The notes beneath the pieces were generated by a model that did not search any database, had not been told where the DNA came from, and worked only from the letters and a program-made list of their open reading frames with translations. The position numbers and the translations under genes are program-made. From Ophiura sarsii (lineage: Eukaryota; Echinodermata; Ophiuroidea; Amphilepidida; Ophiuridae), in the NCBI GenBank assembly GCA_035610835.1, contig CM069442.1, positions 4,624,444-4,688,443 on the forward strand: a stretch of 64,000 nt of DNA. Reading direction: 5' to 3'. Below, piece by piece: positions 1-9,280 of this stretch; within the stretch, counting starts at the first letter, position 1; the number at the start of each line of letters is the position of its first letter.

Positions 1-114
1 GTGATGTCAAAACACATCTGTGTTGATTTCCGACTTTTCCTGAGTAATGCTACCTTGCTAACTGCTCAATGCTCACGATACGAGAACAATTGGATTTTTT
101 TGAAAAATTTAAAA
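1..114 (+). repeat. Monomer subtype A (reference unit, 114 bp)
   Basis: This is the commonest 114-bp form and my reference. Its diagnostic bases are C at unit position 8 (GATGTCAAAAC) and GCTAACTGCTCAATGCTCAC at about 57-76. The tail is T7, G, A5, TTTAAAA. The C at position 8 turns an in-frame TAA into TCA, so A-A runs carry the longest + strand open frames. A variant with A at position 8 but the same body occurs near 573, 4698, 6646, 7333, 9741 and 30772. A variant with GATTCCCGAC occurs near 2432, 9537, 12972, 15724 and 33662. Confidence 0.9.
11..24 (+). other. Conserved dyad AACACA-TC-TGTGTT in the monomer
   Basis: Unit positions 11-24 form a 6-bp inverted repeat with a 2-bp centre. It is kept in A, C, D, E, F, G, J and K. 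In H copies reading CACATTTGTG the arms are still perfect. In most B and I units one arm is changed to AATACA, breaking one pair. This could be a dimeric protein-binding site or simply part of the ancestral unit; nothing in the window distinguishes these. Confidence 0.6.
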
Positions 115-126
115 GTGATGTAAAAA
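95..126 (+). other. A/T-tract cluster at the monomer junction
   Basis: At each unit junction T7, A5T3, A4 and the next unit's A-run follow within about 30 bp, with centres near 98, 106, 112 and 124. Roughly helical spacing of A-tracts is known to bend DNA, so intrinsic curvature repeated every 114 bp is plausible. This is inference from sequence only. Confidence 0.45.
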
Positions 127-229
127 TACATCTGTGTTGATTTCCGACTTTTCCTGAGTAATGCTACCTTGCTAGTTGCACCTGCGCCCGATACGAGCAA
201 CAATTGGATTTTTTTGAAAAAAGTTAAAA
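115..229 (+). repeat. Monomer subtype B, T7 form (115 bp)
   Basis: The B subtype has a variable segment reading GTTGCACCTGCGCCCGATAC followed by CGAGCAAC in place of CGAGAAC. This form has T7 and the tail GAAAAAAGTTAAAA, and a T at AAATACATC in the head. It is usually followed by D, C or I. A version with the A-type head (GATGTCAAAAC) and a B body follows K at 1374, 8134 and other sites; I list it as B in the monomer orders. Confidence 0.88.
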
Positions 230-343
230 GTGATGTAAAAACACATCTGTGTTGATTTCCGACTTTTCCTGAGTAATGCTACTTTGCTAGCTGCTCAGTG
301 CTCACGATACGAGAACAATTGGATTTTTTTGAAAAATTTAAAA
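230..343 (+). repeat. Monomer subtype C (114 bp)
   Basis: The diagnostic stretch is TAATGCTACTTTGCTAGCTGCTCAGTGCTCAC, mentioned here as its parts GCTACTTTGCTAGC and CTCAGTGCTCAC. The GCTAGC is a 6-bp palindrome absent from A. C is normally preceded by B and followed by A. K is the same body with GAGCAATGC instead of GAGTAATGC. Confidence 0.88.
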
Positions 344-456
344 GTGATGTCAAAACACATCTGTGTTGATTTCCGACTTTTCCTGAGTAATGCTACCTTG
401 CTAACTGCTCAATGCTCACGATACGAGAACAATTGGATTTTTTGAAAAATTTAAAA

Positions 457-572
457 GTGATGTAAAAATACATCTGTGTTGATTTCCGACTTTTCCTGAG
501 TAATGCTACCTTGCTAGTTGCACCTGCGCCCGATACGAGCAACAATTGGATTTTTTTTGAAAAAAATTAAAA
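457..572 (+). repeat. Monomer subtype B, T8 form (116 bp)
   Basis: The body matches the T7 form of B, but the unit has T8 and the tail GAAAAAAATTAAAA. At 116 bp it shifts reading frame relative to 114-bp units, which helps end the open frames that enter it. This form typically lies between A or K and C or A. Confidence 0.87.
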
Positions 573-915
573 GTGATGTAAAAACACATCTGTGTTGATT
601 TCCGACTTTTCCTGAGTAATGCTACCTTGCTAACTGCTCAATGCTCACGATACGAGAACAATTGGATTTTTTTGAAAAATTTAAAAGTGATGTCAAAACA
701 CATCTGTGTTGATTTCCGACTTTTCCTGAGTAATGCTACCTTGCTAACTGCTCAATGCTCACGATACGAGAACAATTGGATTTTTTTGAAAAATTTAAAA
801 GTGATGTAAAAATACATCTGTGTTGATTTCCGACTTTTCCTGAGTAATGCTACCTTGCTAGTTGCACCTGCGCCCGATACGAGCAACAATTGGATTTTTT
901 TGAAAAAAGTTAAAA

Positions 916-1029
916 GTGATGTAAAAACACATCTGTGTTGATTTCCGACTTTTCCTGAGTAATGCTACCTTGTTAACTGCTCAATGCTCCCGATACGAGA
1001 ACAATTGGATTTTTTTGAAAAATTTAAAA
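916..1029 (+). repeat. Monomer subtype D (114 bp)
   Basis: The diagnostic stretch is TTGTTAACTGCTCAATGCTCCC. GTTAAC is a hexamer palindrome and CTCCCGATAC replaces CTCACGATAC. D follows B or Ax and precedes E, I, H or A. Copies at about 55361 and 61319 share a private change, GCTACCGATAC, and lie 5957 bp apart. Confidence 0.88.
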
Positions 1030-1143
1030 GTGATGTAAAAATACATCTGTGTTGATTTCCGACTGTTCCTGAGTAAATGCTACCTTGCTAGTTGCTCCTG
1101 CGCCCAATACGAGAACAATTTGATTTTTTTGAAAAATTTAAAA
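1030..1143 (+). repeat. Monomer subtype I (114 bp)
   Basis: Diagnostic changes are GACTGTTCCTGAGTAAATGC, the variable segment CTCCTGCGCCCAATACGAG, and usually CAATTTGATT instead of CAATTGGATT, which destroys the CAATTG palindrome. Later copies near 29716, 45302, 55949, 61906 and 63739 keep CAATTGG. I is normally followed by J or G. Confidence 0.88.
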
Positions 1144-1259
1144 GTGATGTAAAAACACATCTGTGTTGATTTCCGACTTTTCCTGAGTAATGCTACCTTG
1201 CTAGTTGCTCCTGCGCCCGATACGAGCAACAATTGGATTTTTTTTGAAAAAAATTAAAA
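1144..1259 (+). repeat. Monomer subtype J, single-T form (116 bp)
   Basis: The variable segment is GCTAGTTGCTCCTGCGCCCGATACGAGCAAC in content, with T8 and the tail GAAAAAAATTAAAA. J follows I and precedes K or C, or in places H or the 20625 hybrid. Two lineages are marked by private changes: GCTACCCGGCTAG near 5319 and 7954, and a missing G (GATTTCCACTTTTCC) near 20540, 23522, 25471, 28282, 41349 and 44442. Confidence 0.86.
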
Positions 1260-1373
1260 GTGATGTAAAAACACATCTGTGTTGATTTCCGACTTTTCCT
1301 GAGCAATGCTACTTTGCTAGCTGCTCAGTGCTCACGATACGAGAACAATTGGATTTTTTTGAAAAATTTAAAA
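1260..1373 (+). repeat. Monomer subtype K (114 bp)
   Basis: K has the C body, but GAGCAATGC replaces GAGTAATGC. It nearly always follows J, so I-J-K is a stable trimer. A private variant GAGCATTGC occurs near 13561, 16657, 31501 and 34597. It marks two pairs 3096 bp apart within a duplication about 17.94 kb apart. Confidence 0.87.
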
Positions 1374-1602
1374 GTGATGTCAAAACACATCTGTGTTGAT
1401 TTCCGACTTTTCCTGAGTAATGCTACCTTGCTAGTTGCACCTGCGCCCGATACGAGCAACAATTGGATTTTTTTGAAAAAAGTTAAAAGTGATGTAAAAA
1501 CACATCTGTGTTGATTTCCGACTTTTCCTGAGTAATGCTACCTTGTTAACTGCTCAATGCTCCCGATACGAGAACAATTGGATTTTTTTGAAAAATTTAA
1601 AA

Positions 1603-1717
1603 GTGATGTAAAAACACATCTGTGTTGATTTCCGAATTTTCCTGAGTAATGCAATCTTGCTAGTTGCTTCCCTGCGCCCGATACGAGAACAATTGGATTT
1701 TTTTGAAAAATTTAAAA
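1603..1717 (+). repeat. Monomer subtype H (115 bp)
   Basis: Diagnostic changes are CCGAATTTTCC, TAATGCAATCTTGC and the longer variable segment GTTGCTTCCCTGCGCCC. H follows G or D and precedes I, A or G. In the later blocks H starts with CACATTTGTG instead of CACATCTGTG; this form is in the majority from about 20.3 kb onward wherever F is poly-T-expanded. Confidence 0.87.
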
Positions 1718-1831
1718 GTGATGTAAAAATACATCTGTGTTGATTTCCGACTGTTCCTGAGTAAATGCTACCTTGCTAGTTGCTCCTGCGCCCAATACGA
1801 GAACAATTTGATTTTTTTGAAAAATTTAAAA

Positions 1832-1945
1832 GTGATGTAAAAACACATCTGTGTTGATTTCCGACTTTTCCTGAGTAATGCTACCTTGCTAGTTGCTCCT
1901 GCGCCCAATACGATCAACAATTGGATTTTTTTGAAAAATTTAAAA
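1832..1945 (+). repeat. Monomer subtype G (114 bp)
   Basis: The diagnostic stretch is CTCCTGCGCCCAATACGATCAAC; CGATCAAC occurs only in this subtype. G follows F or I and always precedes H, so G-H acts as a fixed dimer. Confidence 0.87.
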
Positions 1946-2748
1946 GTGATGTAAAAACACATCTGTGTTGATTTCCGAATTTTCCTGAGTAATGCAATCT
2001 TGCTAGTTGCTTCCCTGCGCCCGATACGAGAACAATTGGATTTTTTTGAAAAATTTAAAAGTGATGTAAAAATACATCTGTGTTGATTTCCGACTGTTCC
2101 TGAGTAAATGCTACCTTGCTAGTTGCTCCTGCGCCCAATACGAGAACAATTTGATTTTTTTGAAAAATTTAAAAGTGATGTAAAAACACATCTGTGTTGA
2201 TTTCCGACTTTTCCTGAGTAATGCTACCTTGCTAGTTGCTCCTGCGCCCGATACGAGCAACAATTGGATTTTTTTTGAAAAAAATTAAAAGTGATGTAAA
2301 AACACATCTGTGTTGATTTCCGACTTTTCCTGAGCAATGCTACTTTGCTAGCTGCTCAGTGCTCACGATACGAGAACAATTGGATTTTTTTGAAAAATTT
2401 AAAAGTGATGTCAAAACACATCTGTGTTGATTCCCGACTTTTCCTGAGTAATGCTACCTTGCTAACTGCTCAATGCTCACGATACGAGAACAATTGGATT
2501 TTTTTGAAAAATTTAAAAGTGATGTAAAAATACATCTGTGTTGATTTCCGACTTTTCCTGAGTAATGCTACCTTGCTAGTTGCACCTGCGCCCGATACGA
2601 GCAACAATTGGATTTTTTTTGAAAAAAATTAAAAGTGATGTAAAAACACATCTGTGTTGATTTCCGACTTTTCCTGAGTAATGCTACCTTGTTAACTGCT
2701 CAATGCTCCCGATACGAGAACAATTGGATTTTTTTGAAAAATTTAAAA

Positions 2749-2862
2749 GTTATGTAAAAACACATCTGTGTTGATTTCCGACTTTTCCTGAGTAATGCTA
2801 CTTTGCTAGCTGGTCAATGCTCACGATACGAGAACAATTGGATTTTTTTGAAAAATTTAAAA
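2749..2862 (+). repeat. Monomer subtype E (114 bp)
   Basis: E opens with GTTATGTAAAAAC instead of GTGATGTAAAAAC and contains GCTACTTTGCTAGCTGGTCAATG. A sub-lineage reads GCTATCTGGTC, near 19998, 22749, 24927, 26416, 29229, 37940, 40806 and later. E always follows D and precedes F. Confidence 0.87.
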
Positions 2863-2977
2863 GTGATGTAAAAACACATCTGTGTTGATTTCCGACTTTT
2901 CCTGAGTAATGCTACCTTGCTAGCGGCTCAATGCTCACGATACGAGAACAATTGGATTTTTTTTGACAAATTTAAAA

Positions 2978-3092
2978 GTGATGTAAAAACACATCTGTGT
3001 TGATTTCCGACTTTTCCTGAGTAATGCTACCTTGCTAGCGGCTCAATGCTCACGATACGAGAACAATTGGATTTTTTTTGAAAAATTTAAAA
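2978..3092 (+). repeat. Monomer subtype F (115 bp)
   Basis: The diagnostic stretch is GCTAGCGGCTCAATGCTCAC, with T8 before GAAAAATTTAAAA. F occurs singly or as a tandem pair between E and G. The copy just before this one (2863-2977) has GACAAATTT. In later blocks the T-tract runs on and the GAA is lost (see the poly-T entry). Confidence 0.87.
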
Positions 3093-3435
3093 GTGATGTA
3101 AAAACACATCTGTGTTGATTTCCGACTTTTCCTGAGTAATGCTACCTTGCTAGTTGCTCCTGCGCCCAATACGATCAACAATTGGATTTTTTTGAAAAAT
3201 TTAAAAGTGATGTAAAAACACATCTGTGTTGATTTCCGAATTTTCCTGAGTAATGCAATCTTGCTAGTTGCTTCCCTGCGCCCGATACGAGAACAATTGG
3301 ATTTTTTTGAAAAATTTAAAAGTGATGTAAAAATACATCTGTGTTGATTTCCGACTGTTCCTGAGTAAATGCTACCTTGCTAGTTGCTCCTGCGCCCAAT
3401 ACGAGAACAATTTGATTTTTTTGAAAAATTTAAAA

Positions 3436-3552
3436 GTGATGTAAAAACACATCTGTGTTGATTTCCGACTTTTTCTGAGTAATGCTACCTTGCTTAGTTG
3501 CTCCTGCGCCCGATACGAGCAACAATTGGATTTTTTTTGAAAAAAATTAAAA
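3436..3552 (+). repeat. Monomer subtype J, extra-T form (117 bp)
   Basis: This is J with one added T (TTGCTTAGTTGC), making 117 bp, the longest subtype here. The length is a multiple of three and its minus-strand frame joins the next unit, giving the recurrent 75-codon minus-strand frames. The copy here also has CTTTTTCTGAG. This form closes most of the 12-, 13-, 20- and 27-monomer HORs. Confidence 0.86.
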
Positions 3553-4010
3553 GTGATGTAAAAACACATCTGTGTTGATTTCCGACTTTTCCTGAGCAAT
3601 GCTACTTTGCTAGCTGCTCAGTGCTCACGATACGAGAACAATTGGATTTTTTTGAAAAATTTAAAAGTGATGTCAAAACACATCTGTGTTGATTTCCGAC
3701 TTTTCCTGAGTAATGCTACCTTGCTAACTGCTCAATGCTCACGATACGAGAACAATTGGATTTTTTTGAAAAATTTAAAAGTGATGTAAAAATACATCTG
3801 TGTTGATTTCCGACTTTTCCTGAGTAATGCTACCTTGCTAGTTGCACCTGCGCCCGATACGAGCAACAATTGGATTTTTTTTGAAAAAAATTAAAAGTGA
3901 TGTAAAAACACATCTGTGTTGATTTCCGACTTTTCCTGAGTAATGCTACTTTGCTAGCTGCTCAGTGCTCACGATACGAGAACAATTGGATTTTTTTGAA
4001 AAATTTAAAA

Positions 4011-6645
4011 GTGATGTCAAAACACATCTGTGTTGATTTCCGACTTTTCCTGAGTAATGCTACCTTGCTAACTGCTCAATGCTCACGATACGAGAACAAT
4101 TGGATTTTTTTGAAAAATTTAAAAGTGATGTCAAAACACATCTGTGTTGATTTCCGACTTTTCCTGAGTAATGCTACCTTGCTAACTGCTCAATGCTCAC
4201 GATACGAGAACAATTGGATTTTTTTGAAAAATTTAAAAGTGATGTAAAAATACATCTGTGTTGATTTCCGACTTTTCCTGAGTAATGCTACCTTGCTAGT
4301 TGCACCTGCGCCCGATACGAGCAACAATTGGATTTTTTTGAAAAAAGTTAAAAGTGATGTAAAAACACATCTGTGTTGATTTCCGACTTTTCCTGAGTAA
4401 TGCTACTTTGCTAGCTGCTCAGTGCTCACGATACGAGAACAATTGGATTTTTTTGAAAAATTTAAAAGTGATGTCAAAACACATCTGTGTTGATTTCCGA
4501 CTTTTCCTGAGTAATGCTACCTTGCTAACTGCTCAATGCTCACGATACGAGAACAATTGGATTTTTTTGAAAAATTTAAAAGTGATGTAAAAATACATCT
4601 GTGTTGATTTCCGACTTTTCCTGAGTAATGCTACCTTGCTAGTTGCACCTGCGCCCGATACGAGCAACAATTGGATTTTTTTTGAAAAAAATTAAAAGTG
4701 ATGTAAAAACACATCTGTGTTGATTTCCGACTTTTCCTGAGTAATGCTACCTTGCTAACTGCTCAATGCTCACGATACGAGAACAATTGGATTTTTTTGA
4801 AAAATTTAAAAGTGATGTCAAAACACATCTGTGTTGATTTCCGACTTTTCCTGAGTAATGCTACCTTGCTAACTGCTCAATGCTCACGATACGAGAACAA
4901 TTGGATTTTTTTGAAAAATTTAAAAGTGATGTAAAAATACATCTGTGTTGATTTCCGACTTTTCCTGAGTAATGCTACCTTGCTAGTTGCACCTGCGCCC
5001 GATACGAGCAACAATTGGATTTTTTTGAAAAAAGTTAAAAGTGATGTAAAAACACATCTGTGTTGATTTCCGACTTTTCCTGAGTAATGCTACCTTGTTA
5101 ACTGCTCAATGCTCCCGATACGAGAACAATTGGATTTTTTTGAAAAATTTAAAAGTGATGTAAAAATACATCTGTGTTGATTTCCGACTGTTCCTGAGTA
5201 AATGCTACCTTGCTAGTTGCTCCTGCGCCCAATACGAGAACAATTTGATTTTTTTGAAAAATTTAAAAGTGATGTAAAAACACATCTGTGTTGATTTCCG
5301 ACTTTTCCTGAGTAATGCTACCCGGCTAGTTGCTCCTGCGCCCGATACGAGCAACAATTGGATTTTTTTTGAAAAAAATTAAAAGTGATGTAAAAACACA
5401 TCTGTGTTGATTTCCGACTTTTCCTGAGCAATGCTACTTTGCTAGCTGCTCAGTGCTCACGATACGAGAACAATTGGATTTTTTTGAAAAATTTAAAAGT
5501 GATGTCAAAACACATCTGTGTTGATTTCCGACTTTTCCTGAGTAATGCTACCTTGCTAGTTGCACCTGCGCCCGATACGAGCAACAATTGGATTTTTTTG
5601 AAAAAAGTTAAAAGTGATGTAAAAACACATCTGTGTTGATTTCCGACTTTTCCTGAGTAATGCTACCTTGTTAACTGCTCAATGCTCCCGATACGAGAAC
5701 AATTGGATTTTTTTGAAAAATTTAAAAGTGATGTAAAAACACATCTGTGTTGATTTCCGAATTTTCCTGAGTAATGCAATCTTGCTAGTTGCTTCCCTGC
5801 GCCCGATACGAGAACAATTGGATTTTTTTGAAAAATTTAAAAGTGATGTAAAAATACATCTGTGTTGATTTCCGACTGTTCCTGAGTAAATGCTACCTTG
5901 CTAGTTGCTCCTGCGCCCAATACGAGAACAATTTGATTTTTTTGAAAAATTTAAAAGTGATGTAAAAACACATCTGTGTTGATTTCCGACTTTTCCTGAG
6001 TAATGCTACCTTGCTAGTTGCTCCTGCGCCCAATACGATCAACAATTGGATTTTTTTGAAAAATTTAAAAGTGATGTAAAAACACATCTGTGTTGATTTC
6101 CGAATTTTCCTGAGTAATGCAATCTTGCTAGTTGCTTCCCTGCGCCCGATACGAGAACAATTGGATTTTTTTGAAAAATTTAAAAGTGATGTAAAAATAC
6201 ATCTGTGTTGATTTCCGACTGTTCCTGAGTAAATGCTACCTTGCTAGTTGCTCCTGCGCCCAATACGAGAACAATTTGATTTTTTTGAAAAATTTAAAAG
6301 TGATGTAAAAACACATCTGTGTTGATTTCCGACTTTTCCTGAGTAATGCTACCTTGCTTAGTTGCTCCTGCGCCCGATACGAGCAACAATTGGATTTTTT
6401 TTGAAAAAAATTAAAAGTGATGTAAAAACACATTTGTGTTGATTTCCGAATTTTCCTGAGTAATGCAATCTTGCTAGTTGCTTCCCTGCGCCCGATACGA
6501 GAACAATTGGATTTTTTTGAAAAATTTAAAAGTGATGTAAAAATACATCTGTGTTGATTTCCGACTGTTCCTGAGTAAATGCTACCTTGCTAGTTGCTCC
6601 TGCGCCCAATACGAGAACAATTTGATTTTTTTGAAAAATTTAAAA
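4011..6645 (+). repeat. 23-monomer HOR, copy 1 (2635 bp)
   Basis: Monomer order: A A B C A B A A B D I J K / B D H I G H I J / H I. The next 2635 bp repeat the same order base for base as far as I could follow by eye. Both carry the private GCTACCCGG change in the first J. The first unit starts GATGTC here and GATGTA in copy 2, which places the exchange point in that unit. Confidence 0.88.
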
Positions 6646-9280
6646 GTGATGTAAAAACACATCTGTGTTGATTTCCGACTTTTCCTGAGTAATGCTACCT
6701 TGCTAACTGCTCAATGCTCACGATACGAGAACAATTGGATTTTTTTGAAAAATTTAAAAGTGATGTCAAAACACATCTGTGTTGATTTCCGACTTTTCCT
6801 GAGTAATGCTACCTTGCTAACTGCTCAATGCTCACGATACGAGAACAATTGGATTTTTTTGAAAAATTTAAAAGTGATGTAAAAATACATCTGTGTTGAT
6901 TTCCGACTTTTCCTGAGTAATGCTACCTTGCTAGTTGCACCTGCGCCCGATACGAGCAACAATTGGATTTTTTTGAAAAAAGTTAAAAGTGATGTAAAAA
7001 CACATCTGTGTTGATTTCCGACTTTTCCTGAGTAATGCTACTTTGCTAGCTGCTCAGTGCTCACGATACGAGAACAATTGGATTTTTTTGAAAAATTTAA
7101 AAGTGATGTCAAAACACATCTGTGTTGATTTCCGACTTTTCCTGAGTAATGCTACCTTGCTAACTGCTCAATGCTCACGATACGAGAACAATTGGATTTT
7201 TTTGAAAAATTTAAAAGTGATGTAAAAATACATCTGTGTTGATTTCCGACTTTTCCTGAGTAATGCTACCTTGCTAGTTGCACCTGCGCCCGATACGAGC
7301 AACAATTGGATTTTTTTTGAAAAAAATTAAAAGTGATGTAAAAACACATCTGTGTTGATTTCCGACTTTTCCTGAGTAATGCTACCTTGCTAACTGCTCA
7401 ATGCTCACGATACGAGAACAATTGGATTTTTTTGAAAAATTTAAAAGTGATGTCAAAACACATCTGTGTTGATTTCCGACTTTTCCTGAGTAATGCTACC
7501 TTGCTAACTGCTCAATGCTCACGATACGAGAACAATTGGATTTTTTTGAAAAATTTAAAAGTGATGTAAAAATACATCTGTGTTGATTTCCGACTTTTCC
7601 TGAGTAATGCTACCTTGCTAGTTGCACCTGCGCCCGATACGAGCAACAATTGGATTTTTTTGAAAAAAGTTAAAAGTGATGTAAAAACACATCTGTGTTG
7701 ATTTCCGACTTTTCCTGAGTAATGCTACCTTGTTAACTGCTCAATGCTCCCGATACGAGAACAATTGGATTTTTTTGAAAAATTTAAAAGTGATGTAAAA
7801 ATACATCTGTGTTGATTTCCGACTGTTCCTGAGTAAATGCTACCTTGCTAGTTGCTCCTGCGCCCAATACGAGAACAATTTGATTTTTTTGAAAAATTTA
7901 AAAGTGATGTAAAAACACATCTGTGTTGATTTCCGACTTTTCCTGAGTAATGCTACCCGGCTAGTTGCTCCTGCGCCCGATACGAGCAACAATTGGATTT
8001 TTTTTGAAAAAAATTAAAAGTGATGTAAAAACACATCTGTGTTGATTTCCGACTTTTCCTGAGCAATGCTACTTTGCTAGCTGCTCAGTGCTCACGATAC
8101 GAGAACAATTGGATTTTTTTGAAAAATTTAAAAGTGATGTCAAAACACATCTGTGTTGATTTCCGACTTTTCCTGAGTAATGCTACCTTGCTAGTTGCAC
8201 CTGCGCCCGATACGAGCAACAATTGGATTTTTTTGAAAAAAGTTAAAAGTGATGTAAAAACACATCTGTGTTGATTTCCGACTTTTCCTGAGTAATGCTA
8301 CCTTGTTAACTGCTCAATGCTCCCGATACGAGAACAATTGGATTTTTTTGAAAAATTTAAAAGTGATGTAAAAACACATCTGTGTTGATTTCCGAATTTT
8401 CCTGAGTAATGCAATCTTGCTAGTTGCTTCCCTGCGCCCGATACGAGAACAATTGGATTTTTTTGAAAAATTTAAAAGTGATGTAAAAATACATCTGTGT
8501 TGATTTCCGACTGTTCCTGAGTAAATGCTACCTTGCTAGTTGCTCCTGCGCCCAATACGAGAACAATTTGATTTTTTTGAAAAATTTAAAAGTGATGTAA
8601 AAACACATCTGTGTTGATTTCCGACTTTTCCTGAGTAATGCTACCTTGCTAGTTGCTCCTGCGCCCAATACGATCAACAATTGGATTTTTTTGAAAAATT
8701 TAAAAGTGATGTAAAAACACATCTGTGTTGATTTCCGAATTTTCCTGAGTAATGCAATCTTGCTAGTTGCTTCCCTGCGCCCGATACGAGAACAATTGGA
8801 TTTTTTTGAAAAATTTAAAAGTGATGTAAAAATACATCTGTGTTGATTTCCGACTGTTCCTGAGTAAATGCTACCTTGCTAGTTGCTCCTGCGCCCAATA
8901 CGAGAACAATTTGATTTTTTTGAAAAATTTAAAAGTGATGTAAAAACACATCTGTGTTGATTTCCGACTTTTCCTGAGTAATGCTACCTTGCTTAGTTGC
9001 TCCTGCGCCCGATACGAGCAACAATTGGATTTTTTTTGAAAAAAATTAAAAGTGATGTAAAAACACATTTGTGTTGATTTCCGAATTTTCCTGAGTAATG
9101 CAATCTTGCTAGTTGCTTCCCTGCGCCCGATACGAGAACAATTGGATTTTTTTGAAAAATTTAAAAGTGATGTAAAAATACATCTGTGTTGATTTCCGAC
9201 TGTTCCTGAGTAAATGCTACCTTGCTAGTTGCTCCTGCGCCCAATACGAGAACAATTTGATTTTTTTGAAAAATTTAAAA
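6646..9280 (+). repeat. 23-monomer HOR, copy 2 (2635 bp)
   Basis: This is a tandem duplicate of the preceding segment. The shared private base changes (GCTACCCGG near 7954; CACATTTGTG H near 9063 matching 6428) show that the duplication is recent relative to other blocks. Beyond 9280 the sequence departs: J with GCTAGTTGCTCC appears where copy 2 began with A. Confidence 0.88.

Larger units (their letters stand above)
1..4010 (+). repeat. Array segment 1, 35 monomers
   Basis: Monomer order: A B C A B A A B D I J K B D / H I G H I J K / A B D E F F G H I J / K A B C. The first 2.3 kb match about 4125-6415 at an offset of 4124-4125 bp; the one-base step is a T6 tract near 431. The part from D near 2635 onward recurs at an offset of 8021 bp (D E F F G H I J K A B C at 10.66-12.0 kb). 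No gene is seen. Confidence 0.85.

Noticed and set aside
1..40. Forkhead or CREB-like sites in GTGATGTAAAAACAC
   Set aside because: The match to either consensus is partial and low in information. Repetition across units adds no independent support.
61..95. CENP-B box in the CCCGATACGAG region
   Set aside because: The required core spacing (TTCG, then A, then CGGG, or the reverse) is not met: CCCG is present but the CGAA half and the central T are not.
61..95. RNA polymerase III A/B boxes indicating a tRNA-derived SINE
   Set aside because: No GGTTCGANTCC-like B box or matching A box is seen in any subtype, and units have no separate poly-A tail or target-site duplications.
95..114. Rho-independent terminators at the T-tracts
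   Set aside because: The T-tract is not preceded by a GC-rich hairpin and occurs in every unit; it belongs to the repeat.
3372..3599. Recurrent 75-codon minus-strand frame ending in the same residues at many sites
   Set aside because: It recurs because the I-J-K trimer recurs. Conservation follows the DNA repeat rather than protein selection.
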